In this document: one piece after another, positions 1 through 7,997 of the stretch | How the letters are laid out: each line of letters begins with the position of its first letter | Position numbering within the stretch: the stretch's first letter is position 1 | Source: Mycobacterium sp. E1747 | GTDB lineage: Bacteria > Actinomycetota > Actinomycetes > Mycobacteriales > Mycobacteriaceae | DNA length: 34,390 nucleotides | Assembly (NCBI RefSeq): GCF_001667775.1 | Contig: NZ_LZJI01000216.1 | Coordinates: 1 to 34,390, forward strand | Direction: 5' to 3' | Notes under the pieces: model-generated | Database searches by the model: none | What the model saw: the letters and a program-made list of their open reading frames with translations, nothing else | What the model was told of the DNA's origin: nothing | Program-made: the position numbers and the translations under genes

Positions 1-1
1 C

Positions 2-85
2 CACTACCTGGGCGGCGCCGGGCGATGGCGCGATTCGGGCATGCCGGGCACGCCAGGACGGCGGCGCCAGCGGTTCGCCGACGCC
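2..85 (+). pseudogene. mshB: MshB middle fragment, inverted relative to its 5' part
   Basis: Read on the plus strand from base 2 this codes HYLGGAGRWRDSGM and then a segment ending RQRFADA. This is the stretch that should directly follow GVGEP in MshB; the M. tuberculosis protein has YLGGAGRWRDSGM at this point. It is therefore real mshB sequence in the wrong orientation relative to 72-322. The junction lies in a short shared inverted repeat: GGTTCG at 72-77 pairs with CGAACC of the GEP codons. It is not a separate gene. The simplest reading is a chimeric contig end. Confidence 0.8.
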
Positions 86-322
86 GAGCTCGCGCAGCGC
101 GGCGGTGAGCTCGCCGATCCGGTAGCCTCCCAACTGATCCGCGCGATCGACGGCCAGCTCGGCCCAGCGCTCGCCGATGACCTCGCCCTCCTCGCCGAGT
201 GTGCAGGTGACGACGCGCACGTCCGCCCCCCGGGCGGTGTAGTGAGCGATAGTGGCGCCGTTGCTGAGGCTCTCGTCGTCGGGATGCGCGTGGACGAACA
301 GTAGCCGTGGAGTCTCAGGCAT
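72..322 (-). CDS. mshB: MshB N-terminal part, gene interrupted at window edge
   Basis: N-terminal ~84 residues of 1D-myo-inositol 2-acetamido-2-deoxy-alpha-D-glucopyranoside deacetylase, the zinc enzyme that deacetylates GlcNAc-Ins in mycothiol synthesis. Translation from the ATG at 322 gives the LmbE/PIG-L motif AHPDDE with His13 and Asp16, two of the three zinc ligands of the family, then TCTLGEEGEVIGERW, typical of MshB. The family is about 300 residues, so most of the gene is missing. After the residues GVGEP the reading frame leaves MshB, because the following DNA is the next part of the gene in the opposite orientation (plus strand 2-85). The start is clear: it is the first ATG and lies 79 bp from the divergent TetR gene. 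The break looks like an assembly fold-back, so the organism probably has an intact gene. Confidence 0.85.
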
Positions 323-401
323 GGACGGCACCCTACCCGCCGCCGACGGCCGTTGCGGTCCCGTCGCGGCCGATAGGAACGCATGCGGCTACTATCAAGG
401 A

Positions 402-1007
402 ATGCCGCAGCTCACCAAGACCGCCCCCTCCGGCGGCCGGAGCCGCCGACGGGGCGAGGTCCTCGAACGGGCGCTGTACGAGGCGACCCTGGACGAGCTG
501 GCCGAAGTCGGGTACGGCGGGCTGACGATGGAGGGCATCGCGGCGCGCGCCCACACCGGAAAGGCCGCCCTGTACCGGCGCTGGGCCACCAAGTGCGAGC
601 TGGTGCACGCCGCCCTGGTCCATACCTTGCCGCCGTTGCCCGAGGCGCGCGCCCGCCGGTCCGCCCGGGACAACCTGCTGACGGTCTTCACCGCGCACCG
701 CGACGTCTGCGCCGGCAAGACCGCGTTCCCCGGGATGGCCACCATCAACCAGCTCCTGCACGAACCGGAGATGCGGGCCATCTTCGCGGACGCGGTGGTG
801 GCTCCCCGCCTGAAGATCGTCGAAGCCATCCTGCGGGCCGCCGTGGAGGAGGGCGACCTGGATCCGGAGATGATCACCCCGCTCACCGCGCGCATCGGCC
901 CGGCTCTGATCAATCAGCACTTCTTGCTGACCGGATCGCCGCCCAACCGCCGGGAGCTGGCGCTGATCGTCGACACCGTGATCCCGCCCCGGAGCAGCCG
1001 GGACTGA
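402..1007 (+). CDS. TetR/AcrR family transcriptional regulator (Rv1167c-like)
   Basis: 201-residue one-component repressor. The N-terminal helix-turn-helix spans about residues 25-70, with the typical run LTMEGIAARAHTGKAALYRRW, in which GKAALYRRW is the recognition helix. The rest is a helical ligand/dimerisation domain of the TetR_C type. I chose the ATG at 402 because the HTH begins shortly after it and an AAGG lies just upstream; the longer open frame from 252 runs over the mshB start and has no conserved content. It is divergent from mshB, and the 79-bp gap would hold both promoters. It converges with lpqW (12-bp gap). Ligand and targets cannot be told from the sequence. In M. tuberculosis PE/PPE genes lie between the mshB and TetR equivalents (from memory); none is present here. 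Confidence 0.88.
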   Translation: MPQLTKTAPSGGRSRRRGEVLERALYEATLDELAEVGYGGLTMEGIAARAHTGKAALYRRWATKCELVHAALVHTLPPLPEARARRSARDNLLTVFTAHRDVCAGKTAFPGMATINQLLHEPEMRAIFADAVVAPRLKIVEAILRAAVEEGDLDPEMITPLTARIGPALINQHFLLTGSPPNRRELALIVDTVIPPRSSRD

Positions 1008-1019
1008 ACGGGAGGCCCG

Positions 1020-2900
1020 TCAGGGCCCCGTCTTGATCCATTGGCCGGCGTCGCCGACGATGCCGACCGGCACCACGCCCGTCAGGCTGACGTTCTGCAC
1101 GCTGGGGCCGGCCGCGACGATCGTGGTGTCCTGCAGGATCGGCAACACCGTGGACATGTTCCACAGCCGCGGTTCGACCGCGGTGATCACGTCGTTGATG
1201 TTCTTGGTGCCGTTGAGCGCGGCGTCGATGTTCGACTGGATACTGCGGTCGCAGATGCCGGTGAGGTTCGACGGCGCCTGCACCAGGGCGTTGGGATCAG
1301 GCGGCCGATTGGGCGGGGACGACGTCGGCCTGGTGGCGGAGGTGCTCGACCCGGTCGGCGGCGCGCTCGACGACGGCGGATTGGTGGTCGGCCCCGTCGA
1401 GGTCGGCACCTGCGTCGCCTGCAGCGCCGGGCAGCCGTACCGCGACGCCAGCCGCGTCGCCAGGTTTCCGCCCGCCTGGTGCCAGCCGACGATCGCGTCC
1501 ACCTGGTTGTTGTTCAGCGCGTCGCGATACAGCGTCACCGGATCCAGCGCCAGCACGCTGGCGGCGATGCCCACGTTGCGCAACTGGTCGGCGGCGGTGT
1601 TGGCCACCGCGACGGAAGTCGGGTCGTTGGCCGCCACGCCCAGGACCAGCGACAACTGTTGGCCGTCCTTGCTGATCCGGCCGCGGACGACCTCGGGCGG
1701 CGCGGTGTTCACCGGCGTCGGGGCCGGCGAAGCCGTCGCGTTGCCCTCGACCTTGTAGCCGGCCCCCTCCAGCAGCGCCAGTGCCGCCGGGGTGGTCATC
1801 GCGGGCGGCGCGGTCGGCTCGTAGCCGGGATCGCTGGGCGCGCGGATCTGGGCCTGGTCCAGCGTGACGGTGTTGTCGCTGCCCGCGCCCACCGCCGCGA
1901 GCAGGTCGACGTCGAGCAGCCCGAGGATCGCCTTGCGCACCTGGGCGTCGGACAGCTTGGGCTCGTTGGCGCGCAACGTCAGCTGCATGACCCGGGGCGT
2001 CACGATCCGGGCGGTGCGCACATCCGGGATGGCGGACAGCTGCGCGAAAGCCGCCGATCCGCCGTGCACCTGGGCCACCTGGGTGTCGCCGTTGCGTACC
2101 GAATCGGCCAGCGCGGCCGGCGCCCCGGCGCGCCGGAACAAGATGACGGCGGGCTTGGCCGGTGAGCCCCAATAGCGGTCGTTGCGGGCCACCAGGATCT
2201 CGTCGCGCTGGGGATCGATGCTCTCCACCCGGAACTGGCCGCCCGTCACGGGGAGCGTCCGGGCCAGCCCCGCCGCGAAACCGCCCGGCACGTCCTTGAC
2301 GATGTGCGCCGGAAGGATGTTGCTGAACAGCTCTTTCCACGACGGATACGGCTGGGCGAAGGTGACCACCGCCTGCTTGCCGCCCTCCAGCGACTGCACG
2401 CCGGTGATCAGGTCGTAGCCGGCGGGGTCGACGACGCCGGGCTGGCTGACCATCTGGCGCCACAGGTACCAGAAGTCGTCGGCGGCGATCGGGGCGTTGT
2501 CGGTCCACTGCGCCTCCGGCCGGATCTTGTAGGTCACCGTGAACGGGTTCTGGTTGGTGACGTCGGCGGACTCCAGCAGGGTCGGGTCCATCTCCCAGCG
2601 CGACCCCGTGGGCGACGCGGGGTCCGGCACCGGACGAAACGCGCTCGGCAGCACCAACGCGCTGATCGCCGCGTTCACCGGTGACAGGTCGGACAGCAGG
2701 TGCGGGTTGAAGCCGGCGCCGATCGAGTCGATGCCCATGATGATCTGGGTGGGCCGCGGCGGGGGCGGGGGCGAGTTGTGCGGCGTGTCGGTGCTCTGCG
2801 GCGCAGGCGGGGGGTTGACCGTGCACGCCGCCAGCGCCAGCCCGCTCAGCGAGAGGAGCACGCCGACCGTCACGAAGAAACGGCGGACTCGTCTCGGCAT
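1020..2900 (-). CDS. lpqW: LpqW, lipoprotein of the SBP_bac_5 fold
   Basis: 626-residue lipoprotein related to the solute-binding component of oligopeptide ABC importers. It has a positively charged start (MPRRVRRFF), a hydrophobic segment and the lipobox LAAC, so it should be lipidated on that Cys and held on the outer face of the membrane. A Pro/Ser/Thr-rich linker follows, then the SBP_bac_5 domain; another Pro/Ser/Thr stretch sits near residue 520. In mycobacteria LpqW is not a nutrient binder. It channels phosphatidylinositol mannoside precursors toward lipomannan/lipoarabinomannan, and it interacts genetically with pimE, which lies about 10 kb away here. I start at the ATG at 2900, not the upstream frame to 2945, because only then does the signal peptide begin at the N-terminus. 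It lies 51 bp downstream of typA on the same strand, so co-transcription is possible. Confidence 0.9.
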   Translation of the reverse strand: MPRRVRRFFVTVGVLLSLSGLALAACTVNPPPAPQSTDTPHNSPPPPPRPTQIIMGIDSIGAGFNPHLLSDLSPVNAAISALVLPSAFRPVPDPASPTGSRWEMDPTLLESADVTNQNPFTVTYKIRPEAQWTDNAPIAADDFWYLWRQMVSQPGVVDPAGYDLITGVQSLEGGKQAVVTFAQPYPSWKELFSNILPAHIVKDVPGGFAAGLARTLPVTGGQFRVESIDPQRDEILVARNDRYWGSPAKPAVILFRRAGAPAALADSVRNGDTQVAQVHGGSAAFAQLSAIPDVRTARIVTPRVMQLTLRANEPKLSDAQVRKAILGLLDVDLLAAVGAGSDNTVTLDQAQIRAPSDPGYEPTAPPAMTTPAALALLEGAGYKVEGNATASPAPTPVNTAPPEVVRGRISKDGQQLSLVLGVAANDPTSVAVANTAADQLRNVGIAASVLALDPVTLYRDALNNNQVDAIVGWHQAGGNLATRLASRYGCPALQATQVPTSTGPTTNPPSSSAPPTGSSTSATRPTSSPPNRPPDPNALVQAPSNLTGICDRSIQSNIDAALNGTKNINDVITAVEPRLWNMSTVLPILQDTTIVAAGPSVQNVSLTGVVPVGIVGDAGQWIKTGP

Positions 2901-2951
2901 GCCGATCAGGGTAACGAGCAGCTGCCCAGCAGCCCGCCCGAGCACGCGCGA

Positions 2952-4841
2952 TTAACCCCGGGCCTTGGCCCGCGCCCGGCTGCGGGCCCGGGTCGTGGCG
3001 TCCAGCTCGACCTTGCGGACCCTGACGATCTCGGGGGTCACCTCGACGCATTCGTCCTGGGCGCAGAACTCCATGGCCTGTTCCAGGTCGAGCTCGAGCG
3101 GCTTGGCCAGGGTCTCGATCACGTCCGCGGTCGACGAGCGCATGTTGGTGAGCTTCTTTTCTCTCGTGACGTTGATGTCGAGATCCTCTGCGCGCGGGTT
3201 GATTCCGACGACCATGCCCTCGTAGGTGTCCTGGCCGGGCTCGACGAAGAACTGGCCGCGGTCGGCGAGCTGGATCATCGCGAACGGCGTGATGACGCCG
3301 GACCGATCGGACACCAGCGAGCCGGTGTGGCGGGCCCGGATCTCCCCCGCCCACGGCCGGTAGCCGTCGAAGACGGCGTTCGCGATGCCGGTGCCGCGGG
3401 TGATGGTGAGGAAGTCGGTGCGGAAGCCGATCAGGCCGCGGCTGGGCACGATGAAGTCCATCCGGACCCAGCCGGCGGCGTGGTTGGCCATCTCCTCCAT
3501 GCGGCCCTTGCGGGCGGCCATCAATTGGGTGATGGCGCCGACGAATTCCTCCGGGCAGTCGATCGTCATCGCCTCGAAGGGCTCGTGCAGCGTGCCGTCG
3601 ATCGTCTTGGTGACCACCTGCGGCTTGCCGACGGTCAGCTCGAAGCCTTCCCGTCGCATCTGTTCGACGAGCACGGCCAGGGCGAGCTCGCCGCGACCCT
3701 GCACCTCCCAGGCGTCCGGCCGGCCGATGTCCACCACCCGGATCGACACGTTGCCCACCAGCTCCTGGTCGAGGCGATTGCGGACCATGCGCGCGGTCAG
3801 CTTGTGACCCGACACCTTGCCCGCCAGCGGCGAGGTGTTGGTGCCGATGGTCACCGAGATCGCCGGTTCGTCCACGGTGATCCGCGGTAGCGCGTGGGCG
3901 TGATCGGGGTCGGCCAGCGTGTCCCCGATCATGATCTCGGGCAGCCCGGCGACCGCGACGATGTCACCGGCGATCGCCTCGTCGGTGGGGCTGCGCTCGA
4001 CGCCCTCGGTGGCGAGCAGCTCGGTGATTTTGGCGCTGGTGATGACCGGCACCCCGTCCACCTCACGCATCCAGGCGACCTGCTGGCCCTTGCGCAGCTT
4101 GCCGTTGTAGATGCGGATCAGGGCCAGCCGGCCGAGGAAGGCGGACGCGTCGAGGTTGGTCACCAGCGCCTGCAACGGAGCCTCGGGATCCCCCGACGGG
4201 GCCGGGATGTGCTCCATCAGGACGTCGAACAGCGGGTCCAGGTTGTCGCCGGCGGGCACCTCGCCGTCGGCCGGCTGGGTCGTGCTGGCGATGCCCGCGC
4301 GGCCGGAGGCGTACAGCGTCGGCAGACCCAGCGCGTGCTCGGCGGCCTTGGCGGCTTCGTCGTCGAGGTCGGAGGCGACGTCGAGCAGCAGGTCGTGGCT
4401 GGCGTCGACGACCTCGGCGATGCGGGCGTCGGGCCGGTCGGTCTTGTTGACGACCAGGATCACCGGGAGGTGGGCCGCCAGCGCCTTGCGCAGCACGAAC
4501 CGCGTCTGCGGCAGCGGCCCCTCGGACGCGTCGACCAGCAGCAGGACGCCGTCCACCATCGACAGGCCCCGCTCCACCTCACCGCCGAAGTCGGCGTGCC
4601 CGGGGGTGTCGATCACGTTGATGACCGTGACGGTTCCGTCCGGGTTGCGGCGGTGCACGGCGGTGTTCTTGGCCAGGATGGTGATGCCCTTTTCCTTTTC
4701 CAGGTCACCGCTGTCCATGATGCGTTCCTGGGTGTCGTCGCCGCGATGAGTCAGGGCGCCCGACTGCCGCAGCATCGCGTCTACCAGGGTGGTCTTGCCG
4801 TGGTCGACGTGGGCGACGATGGCGACGTTACGGAATGGCAC
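2952..4841 (-). CDS. typA: Ribosome-associated translational GTPase TypA/BipA
   Basis: 629-residue TypA/BipA GTPase, an EF-G-like factor that binds the ribosome and helps 50S assembly and stress translation. The G domain shows G1 AHVDHGKT (residues 10-17), a KGITI switch I, G3 DTPGHADFGGEV and G4 NKTD. After it come EF-Tu-like domain II, EF-G domain III/V equivalents and the BipA-specific C-terminal domain, ending in a basic Arg/Ala/Lys-rich tail. Length is normal for the family. The ATG at 4841 directly precedes the conserved PFRNVAIVAHVDHGKT. The next gene upstream is narI (159-bp gap, same strand); downstream is lpqW. Nothing links it functionally to the nar operon, but the order narI-typA-lpqW matches that in M. 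tuberculosis. Confidence 0.96.
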   Translation of the reverse strand: MPFRNVAIVAHVDHGKTTLVDAMLRQSGALTHRGDDTQERIMDSGDLEKEKGITILAKNTAVHRRNPDGTVTVINVIDTPGHADFGGEVERGLSMVDGVLLLVDASEGPLPQTRFVLRKALAAHLPVILVVNKTDRPDARIAEVVDASHDLLLDVASDLDDEAAKAAEHALGLPTLYASGRAGIASTTQPADGEVPAGDNLDPLFDVLMEHIPAPSGDPEAPLQALVTNLDASAFLGRLALIRIYNGKLRKGQQVAWMREVDGVPVITSAKITELLATEGVERSPTDEAIAGDIVAVAGLPEIMIGDTLADPDHAHALPRITVDEPAISVTIGTNTSPLAGKVSGHKLTARMVRNRLDQELVGNVSIRVVDIGRPDAWEVQGRGELALAVLVEQMRREGFELTVGKPQVVTKTIDGTLHEPFEAMTIDCPEEFVGAITQLMAARKGRMEEMANHAAGWVRMDFIVPSRGLIGFRTDFLTITRGTGIANAVFDGYRPWAGEIRARHTGSLVSDRSGVITPFAMIQLADRGQFFVEPGQDTYEGMVVGINPRAEDLDINVTREKKLTNMRSSTADVIETLAKPLELDLEQAMEFCAQDECVEVTPEIVRVRKVELDATTRARSRARAKARG

Positions 4842-5000
4842 GTCGGTGATTGTGGCAGCGCGGGGTGGTCAAAGGCGAACTGGCAGGTGCGCCCCGCCGG
4901 TCGTCCGGTGTGCGTCCAGGGCGGCCCGCCACGGCGTGTCGTCGCCCTGGCCGAACGCCGAAAGCCCAGGACGCACGCGCGATATTGCGTGGTCAAGCAC

Positions 5001-5726
5001 CTACCAGCCCCTGCGGCGCGGGGCCGTGCCGACCAGTTCACCCTGCGGTTCGCGGCTGCGGTAGACGATGTAGGGCCGGAACAGGTAGGCGACCGGCGCG
5101 CTGAAGATGTGCACCAGCCGGGTGAAGGGCAAGAGCGTGAACAGGACCATGCCGATCAGGGCGTGCAACTGGTAGTCGAGCGGGGCGTTGATCATCACCT
5201 CGCCGTGCGGCTGCAGCAGCCAGATCCGGCGGAACCACAGGCCGACCGTGTAGCGGTAGTGGAACTCGCCGCCGTGCGGACCGGTGCCGATCAGGTCGCA
5301 GTACAGGCCCACGACGATGGCCAGCACCAGCACCACGTACATCACCTTGTCGCTGCGGGTGGTGGCCATGGACACCGCGGGCCGGGTGAACCGCCGGTAG
5401 ATCAGCAGGCCGATGCCGGCCAGGGTCGCAAAGCCCGCCAATGACCCGGCGATCACGGCCTGCAGGTGATAGGCGTGGTCGCTCAGCTTCAACATGTGCG
5501 TCACCCGCGGCGGGATGAAGAGCCCCATCACGTGGCCGGCGAAGACCGCCAGGATGCCGAAGTGGAACATCGGGCTGGCCACCCGCAGCAGCCGCGACTC
5601 GTAGATCTGCGAGGAACGGGAGGTCCAGCCGAACTTGTCGTAGCGGTAGCGCCACCAGGTGCCGACGATCAACACCGCCAGGGTGACGTACGGCGCGATG
5701 TCCCAGAACAATACGTTGCTAAACAC
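5001..5726 (-). CDS. narI: Respiratory nitrate reductase gamma subunit (cytochrome b)
   Basis: 241-residue integral membrane dihaem cytochrome b subunit. It oxidises menaquinol and passes electrons to NarH. Five hydrophobic segments are visible. The four haem-ligand histidines of the family can be placed at His55 and His65 (FHFGILAVFAGH) and His188 and His206 (second pair, in the last transmembrane helix), the same spacing as in E. coli NarI (56/66/187/205). The start is a GTG at 5726 and overlaps the end of narJ (stop TAG at 5719-5721) by 8 bases, showing translational coupling. It is the last gene of the narGHJI operon. Length is normal and nothing is missing. Confidence 0.96.
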   Translation of the reverse strand: MFSNVLFWDIAPYVTLAVLIVGTWWRYRYDKFGWTSRSSQIYESRLLRVASPMFHFGILAVFAGHVMGLFIPPRVTHMLKLSDHAYHLQAVIAGSLAGFATLAGIGLLIYRRFTRPAVSMATTRSDKVMYVVLVLAIVVGLYCDLIGTGPHGGEFHYRYTVGLWFRRIWLLQPHGEVMINAPLDYQLHALIGMVLFTLLPFTRLVHIFSAPVAYLFRPYIVYRSREPQGELVGTAPRRRGW

Positions 5727-6384
5727 CTGGCGCTCCTTCGCGTCGGGGCGGCACGGTCAAGTTAAAGGGTTGCAGCCCAACGGCTTCCGCGGGCGGCCCG
5801 GCTTTGGCCAGGCGCTGCGCACGGCGCACGTCGGAGTCGGTCGCGGCGGGCAGCGTCGCGCACACCGCCGCGACCGTCGGCTCGTAGGGCGACTTCGCGT
5901 CGGCGAGGGCGCCCCGCAACACGTCGATCGGGACGCGGTGCTCGGTCAGCAGCCGCCGGCCGGCCGCGGGGTCGACGGTGGCGGCGAATTCGAGGACGAC
6001 GGGCAGGTGGTCGGGCGCCTCGGCGCGCGGTGGCTGCACGCCCGCTTGCCGGTAGGCGGCGGCGAACTCGACCATCTCGCGGCCGCGGTTGCGGGTGTCC
6101 CCGGCGGTCCAGTACGTCAGGTACATCGTGCAGTGGCGCCGCATGTCGAAGGTCGCGACGTAATCCATCGCGGCGGCCATCGGGTCGCAGGCCCGCAGCG
6201 CGGCGAGCGTCTGCGCGAGCAGCGCCGCCGCGGGTCCGCTGAGGTGGCTGAGCAGCTCGTCGACGGTGTCCAACCGTCCCGGCAGCTCGTCGTCCGGGTA
6301 GGCCAACAGCAGCGACGCCGCCTGCCAGACCAGCCGGTCCTGCAGGGTGTCGCCGCGTCCCCGGCGCCCGGCCAGCAACCTCAC
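5719..6384 (-). CDS. narJ: Nitrate reductase assembly chaperone NarJ
   Basis: 221-residue cytoplasmic chaperone of the TorD/DmsD/NarJ type, needed for molybdenum-cofactor insertion into NarG and for membrane attachment of NarGH; it is not part of the final enzyme. The conserved core begins WQAASLLLAYPDDELPGRLD and includes RRHCTMYLTYWTAGDTRNRG, typical of NarJ. I start at the GTG at 6384, which overlaps the narH stop as GTGA. The open frame upstream of it is only a shadow inside narH. The N-terminal ~15 residues before the conserved core are Arg-rich and of uncertain status. It overlaps narI by 8 bases. Confidence 0.92.
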   Translation of the reverse strand: MRLLAGRRGRGDTLQDRLVWQAASLLLAYPDDELPGRLDTVDELLSHLSGPAAALLAQTLAALRACDPMAAAMDYVATFDMRRHCTMYLTYWTAGDTRNRGREMVEFAAAYRQAGVQPPRAEAPDHLPVVLEFAATVDPAAGRRLLTEHRVPIDVLRGALADAKSPYEPTVAAVCATLPAATDSDVRRAQRLAKAGPPAEAVGLQPFNLTVPPRREGAPGV

Positions 6385-7997
6385 CCCTGCTGCCCTTCGG
6401 GAAACATGCCGGCGGGCACCTGGCGCGCGTCCCAGTTCAGCAGGTTCACTCGCCGCCGGCCGTTGGCGGTCGGCTCCCCATCGGGGTGCTTGAGCGCGTG
6501 GAACGTTTCCACGCCGACGGGCACCGGCTCGCCCGATTCGTACATGCCCGGGCCTCCGTCGGTGTCCAGCGAGCAGCCCAGCTGCTCGAGGTCGCGCGCC
6601 TGAGGGCTGAACGCCGTCGGAATGACATACCGGTCTTCGTATTTCGCGATGGCCAGCAGCCGATACATCTCGTAGATCTGCTCTTCGGTCATCCCGACGG
6701 ACTGCGGGATGTGCGGTTGGGTTTCGCGGCCGAGGTTGATGTCGCGCATGTAGGAGCGCATCGCCGCCAGCCGCCGCAGCACGCCCTCCACCACGGCGGT
6801 GTCCCCGGCGGTGAACAACTCGGCCAGGTATTGCATCGGGATGCGCAGCGCGTCCAGCGCGCCGAACAGGTTGCCCAGGTCTTCCCCGTCGTGGCCGTCG
6901 CGGCTGACGGCGTCGACCACCGGCGACAGCGGCGGGATGTACCAAACCATCGGCATGGTGCGGTATTCCGGGTGCAGCGGCAGCGCCACCCGATAGTCGT
7001 TGATCAGCGCGTAGACCGGTGAGCGCTGGGCGGCCTCGATCCACTCGTCGGACATGCCCGCCGCACGCGCGGCGGTGATCACCCCGGGGTCGTTCGGGTC
7101 CAACAGGATTCGGCGCTGCGCCTCGTAGAGGTCTTTTTCGTCTTCCACCGACGCCGCCTCCAGCACCCGGTCGACGTCGTAAAGCACCAGGCCCAGATAC
7201 CGCAGCCGCCCCACGCAGGTCTCCGAACAGATGGTCGGCAGCCCGACCTCCATCCGCGGATAGCACAGCGTGCACTTCTCGGCCTTGCCGGTCTTGTGGT
7301 TGAAATAGACCTTCTTGTAAGGGCATCCCGAGACGCACATCCGCCAGCCCCGGCAGCGGTCCTGGTCGACCAGCACGATGCCGTCCTCGCTGCGCTTGTA
7401 CATCGCGCCCGACGGGCACGACGCCACGCAGGAGGGGTTGAGGCAGTGTTCGCAGATCCGGGGCAGGTAGAACATGAAGGTCTCTTCGAGCTTCAGCTTG
7501 ACCTCCTCGCTGACCTTCTTCAGGATCGGGTCACCGGCCAGGATCTCCGGCGAGCCGCCCAGATTGTCGTCCCAGTTCGGCCCCCAGGAGATCTTCATCG
7601 GTTCGCCGCTGATCTGACTCTTGGGTGCAGCCGTGGGGAATGTGTCGCCGGCGGGCGCGGTGGTCAGGTTCTCGTAGTCGTAGGTCCAGGGCTCGTAGTA
7701 GTCGTCGATGATCGGCAGCCTGGGGTTGGCGAAGATGCGCAACAACTTGTGGATGCGGCCGCCGTCGCGCAACCGCAGCCGGCCCTTCTTGTCGCGTTTC
7801 CAGCCGCCACGCCACCGCTCCTGATCCTCATAAGCGCGTGGATAGCCCTGTCCCGGACGGGTTTCGACGTTGTTGAACCACACGTACTCGGTGCCCGAAC
7901 GGTTGGTCCAGGCCTGCTTGCAGGTGACCGAGCAGGTGTGGCACCCGATGCACTTGTCGAGGTTCATCACCATCGCCAGCTGCGCCATGACTTGCAT
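6381..7997 (-). CDS. narH: Respiratory nitrate reductase beta subunit (4 Fe-S clusters)
   Basis: 538-residue electron-transfer subunit between NarI haems and NarG. All four cysteine clusters are visible: C16/C19/C22/C26 (CIGCHTCSVTC), C182/C185/C190/C194 (CEHCLNPSCVASC), C215/W218/C221/C225 (CRGWRMCVSGC, where Trp replaces a Cys, the hallmark of the [3Fe-4S] cluster) and C242/C245/C257/C261. The C-terminal NarH-specific domain is complete. The ATG at 7997 directly follows the narG stop TAG (7998-8000) with no gap, so translation is coupled; an internal ATG four codons later is the other possible start. It overlaps narJ by 4 bases (GTGA). Confidence 0.97.
   Translation of the reverse strand: MQVMAQLAMVMNLDKCIGCHTCSVTCKQAWTNRSGTEYVWFNNVETRPGQGYPRAYEDQERWRGGWKRDKKGRLRLRDGGRIHKLLRIFANPRLPIIDDYYEPWTYDYENLTTAPAGDTFPTAAPKSQISGEPMKISWGPNWDDNLGGSPEILAGDPILKKVSEEVKLKLEETFMFYLPRICEHCLNPSCVASCPSGAMYKRSEDGIVLVDQDRCRGWRMCVSGCPYKKVYFNHKTGKAEKCTLCYPRMEVGLPTICSETCVGRLRYLGLVLYDVDRVLEAASVEDEKDLYEAQRRILLDPNDPGVITAARAAGMSDEWIEAAQRSPVYALINDYRVALPLHPEYRTMPMVWYIPPLSPVVDAVSRDGHDGEDLGNLFGALDALRIPMQYLAELFTAGDTAVVEGVLRRLAAMRSYMRDINLGRETQPHIPQSVGMTEEQIYEMYRLLAIAKYEDRYVIPTAFSPQARDLEQLGCSLDTDGGPGMYESGEPVPVGVETFHALKHPDGEPTANGRRRVNLLNWDARQVPAGMFPEGQQG

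Noticed and set aside
252..401. N-terminal extension of the TetR protein
   Set aside because: It would overlap the mshB coding region on the other strand and carries no conserved sequence; the ATG at 402 fits the HTH position.
3894..5444. Open frame of over 500 codons on the plus strand over typA and narI
   Set aside because: Shadow of two well-conserved minus-strand genes; it crosses the gene boundary and shows no motif.
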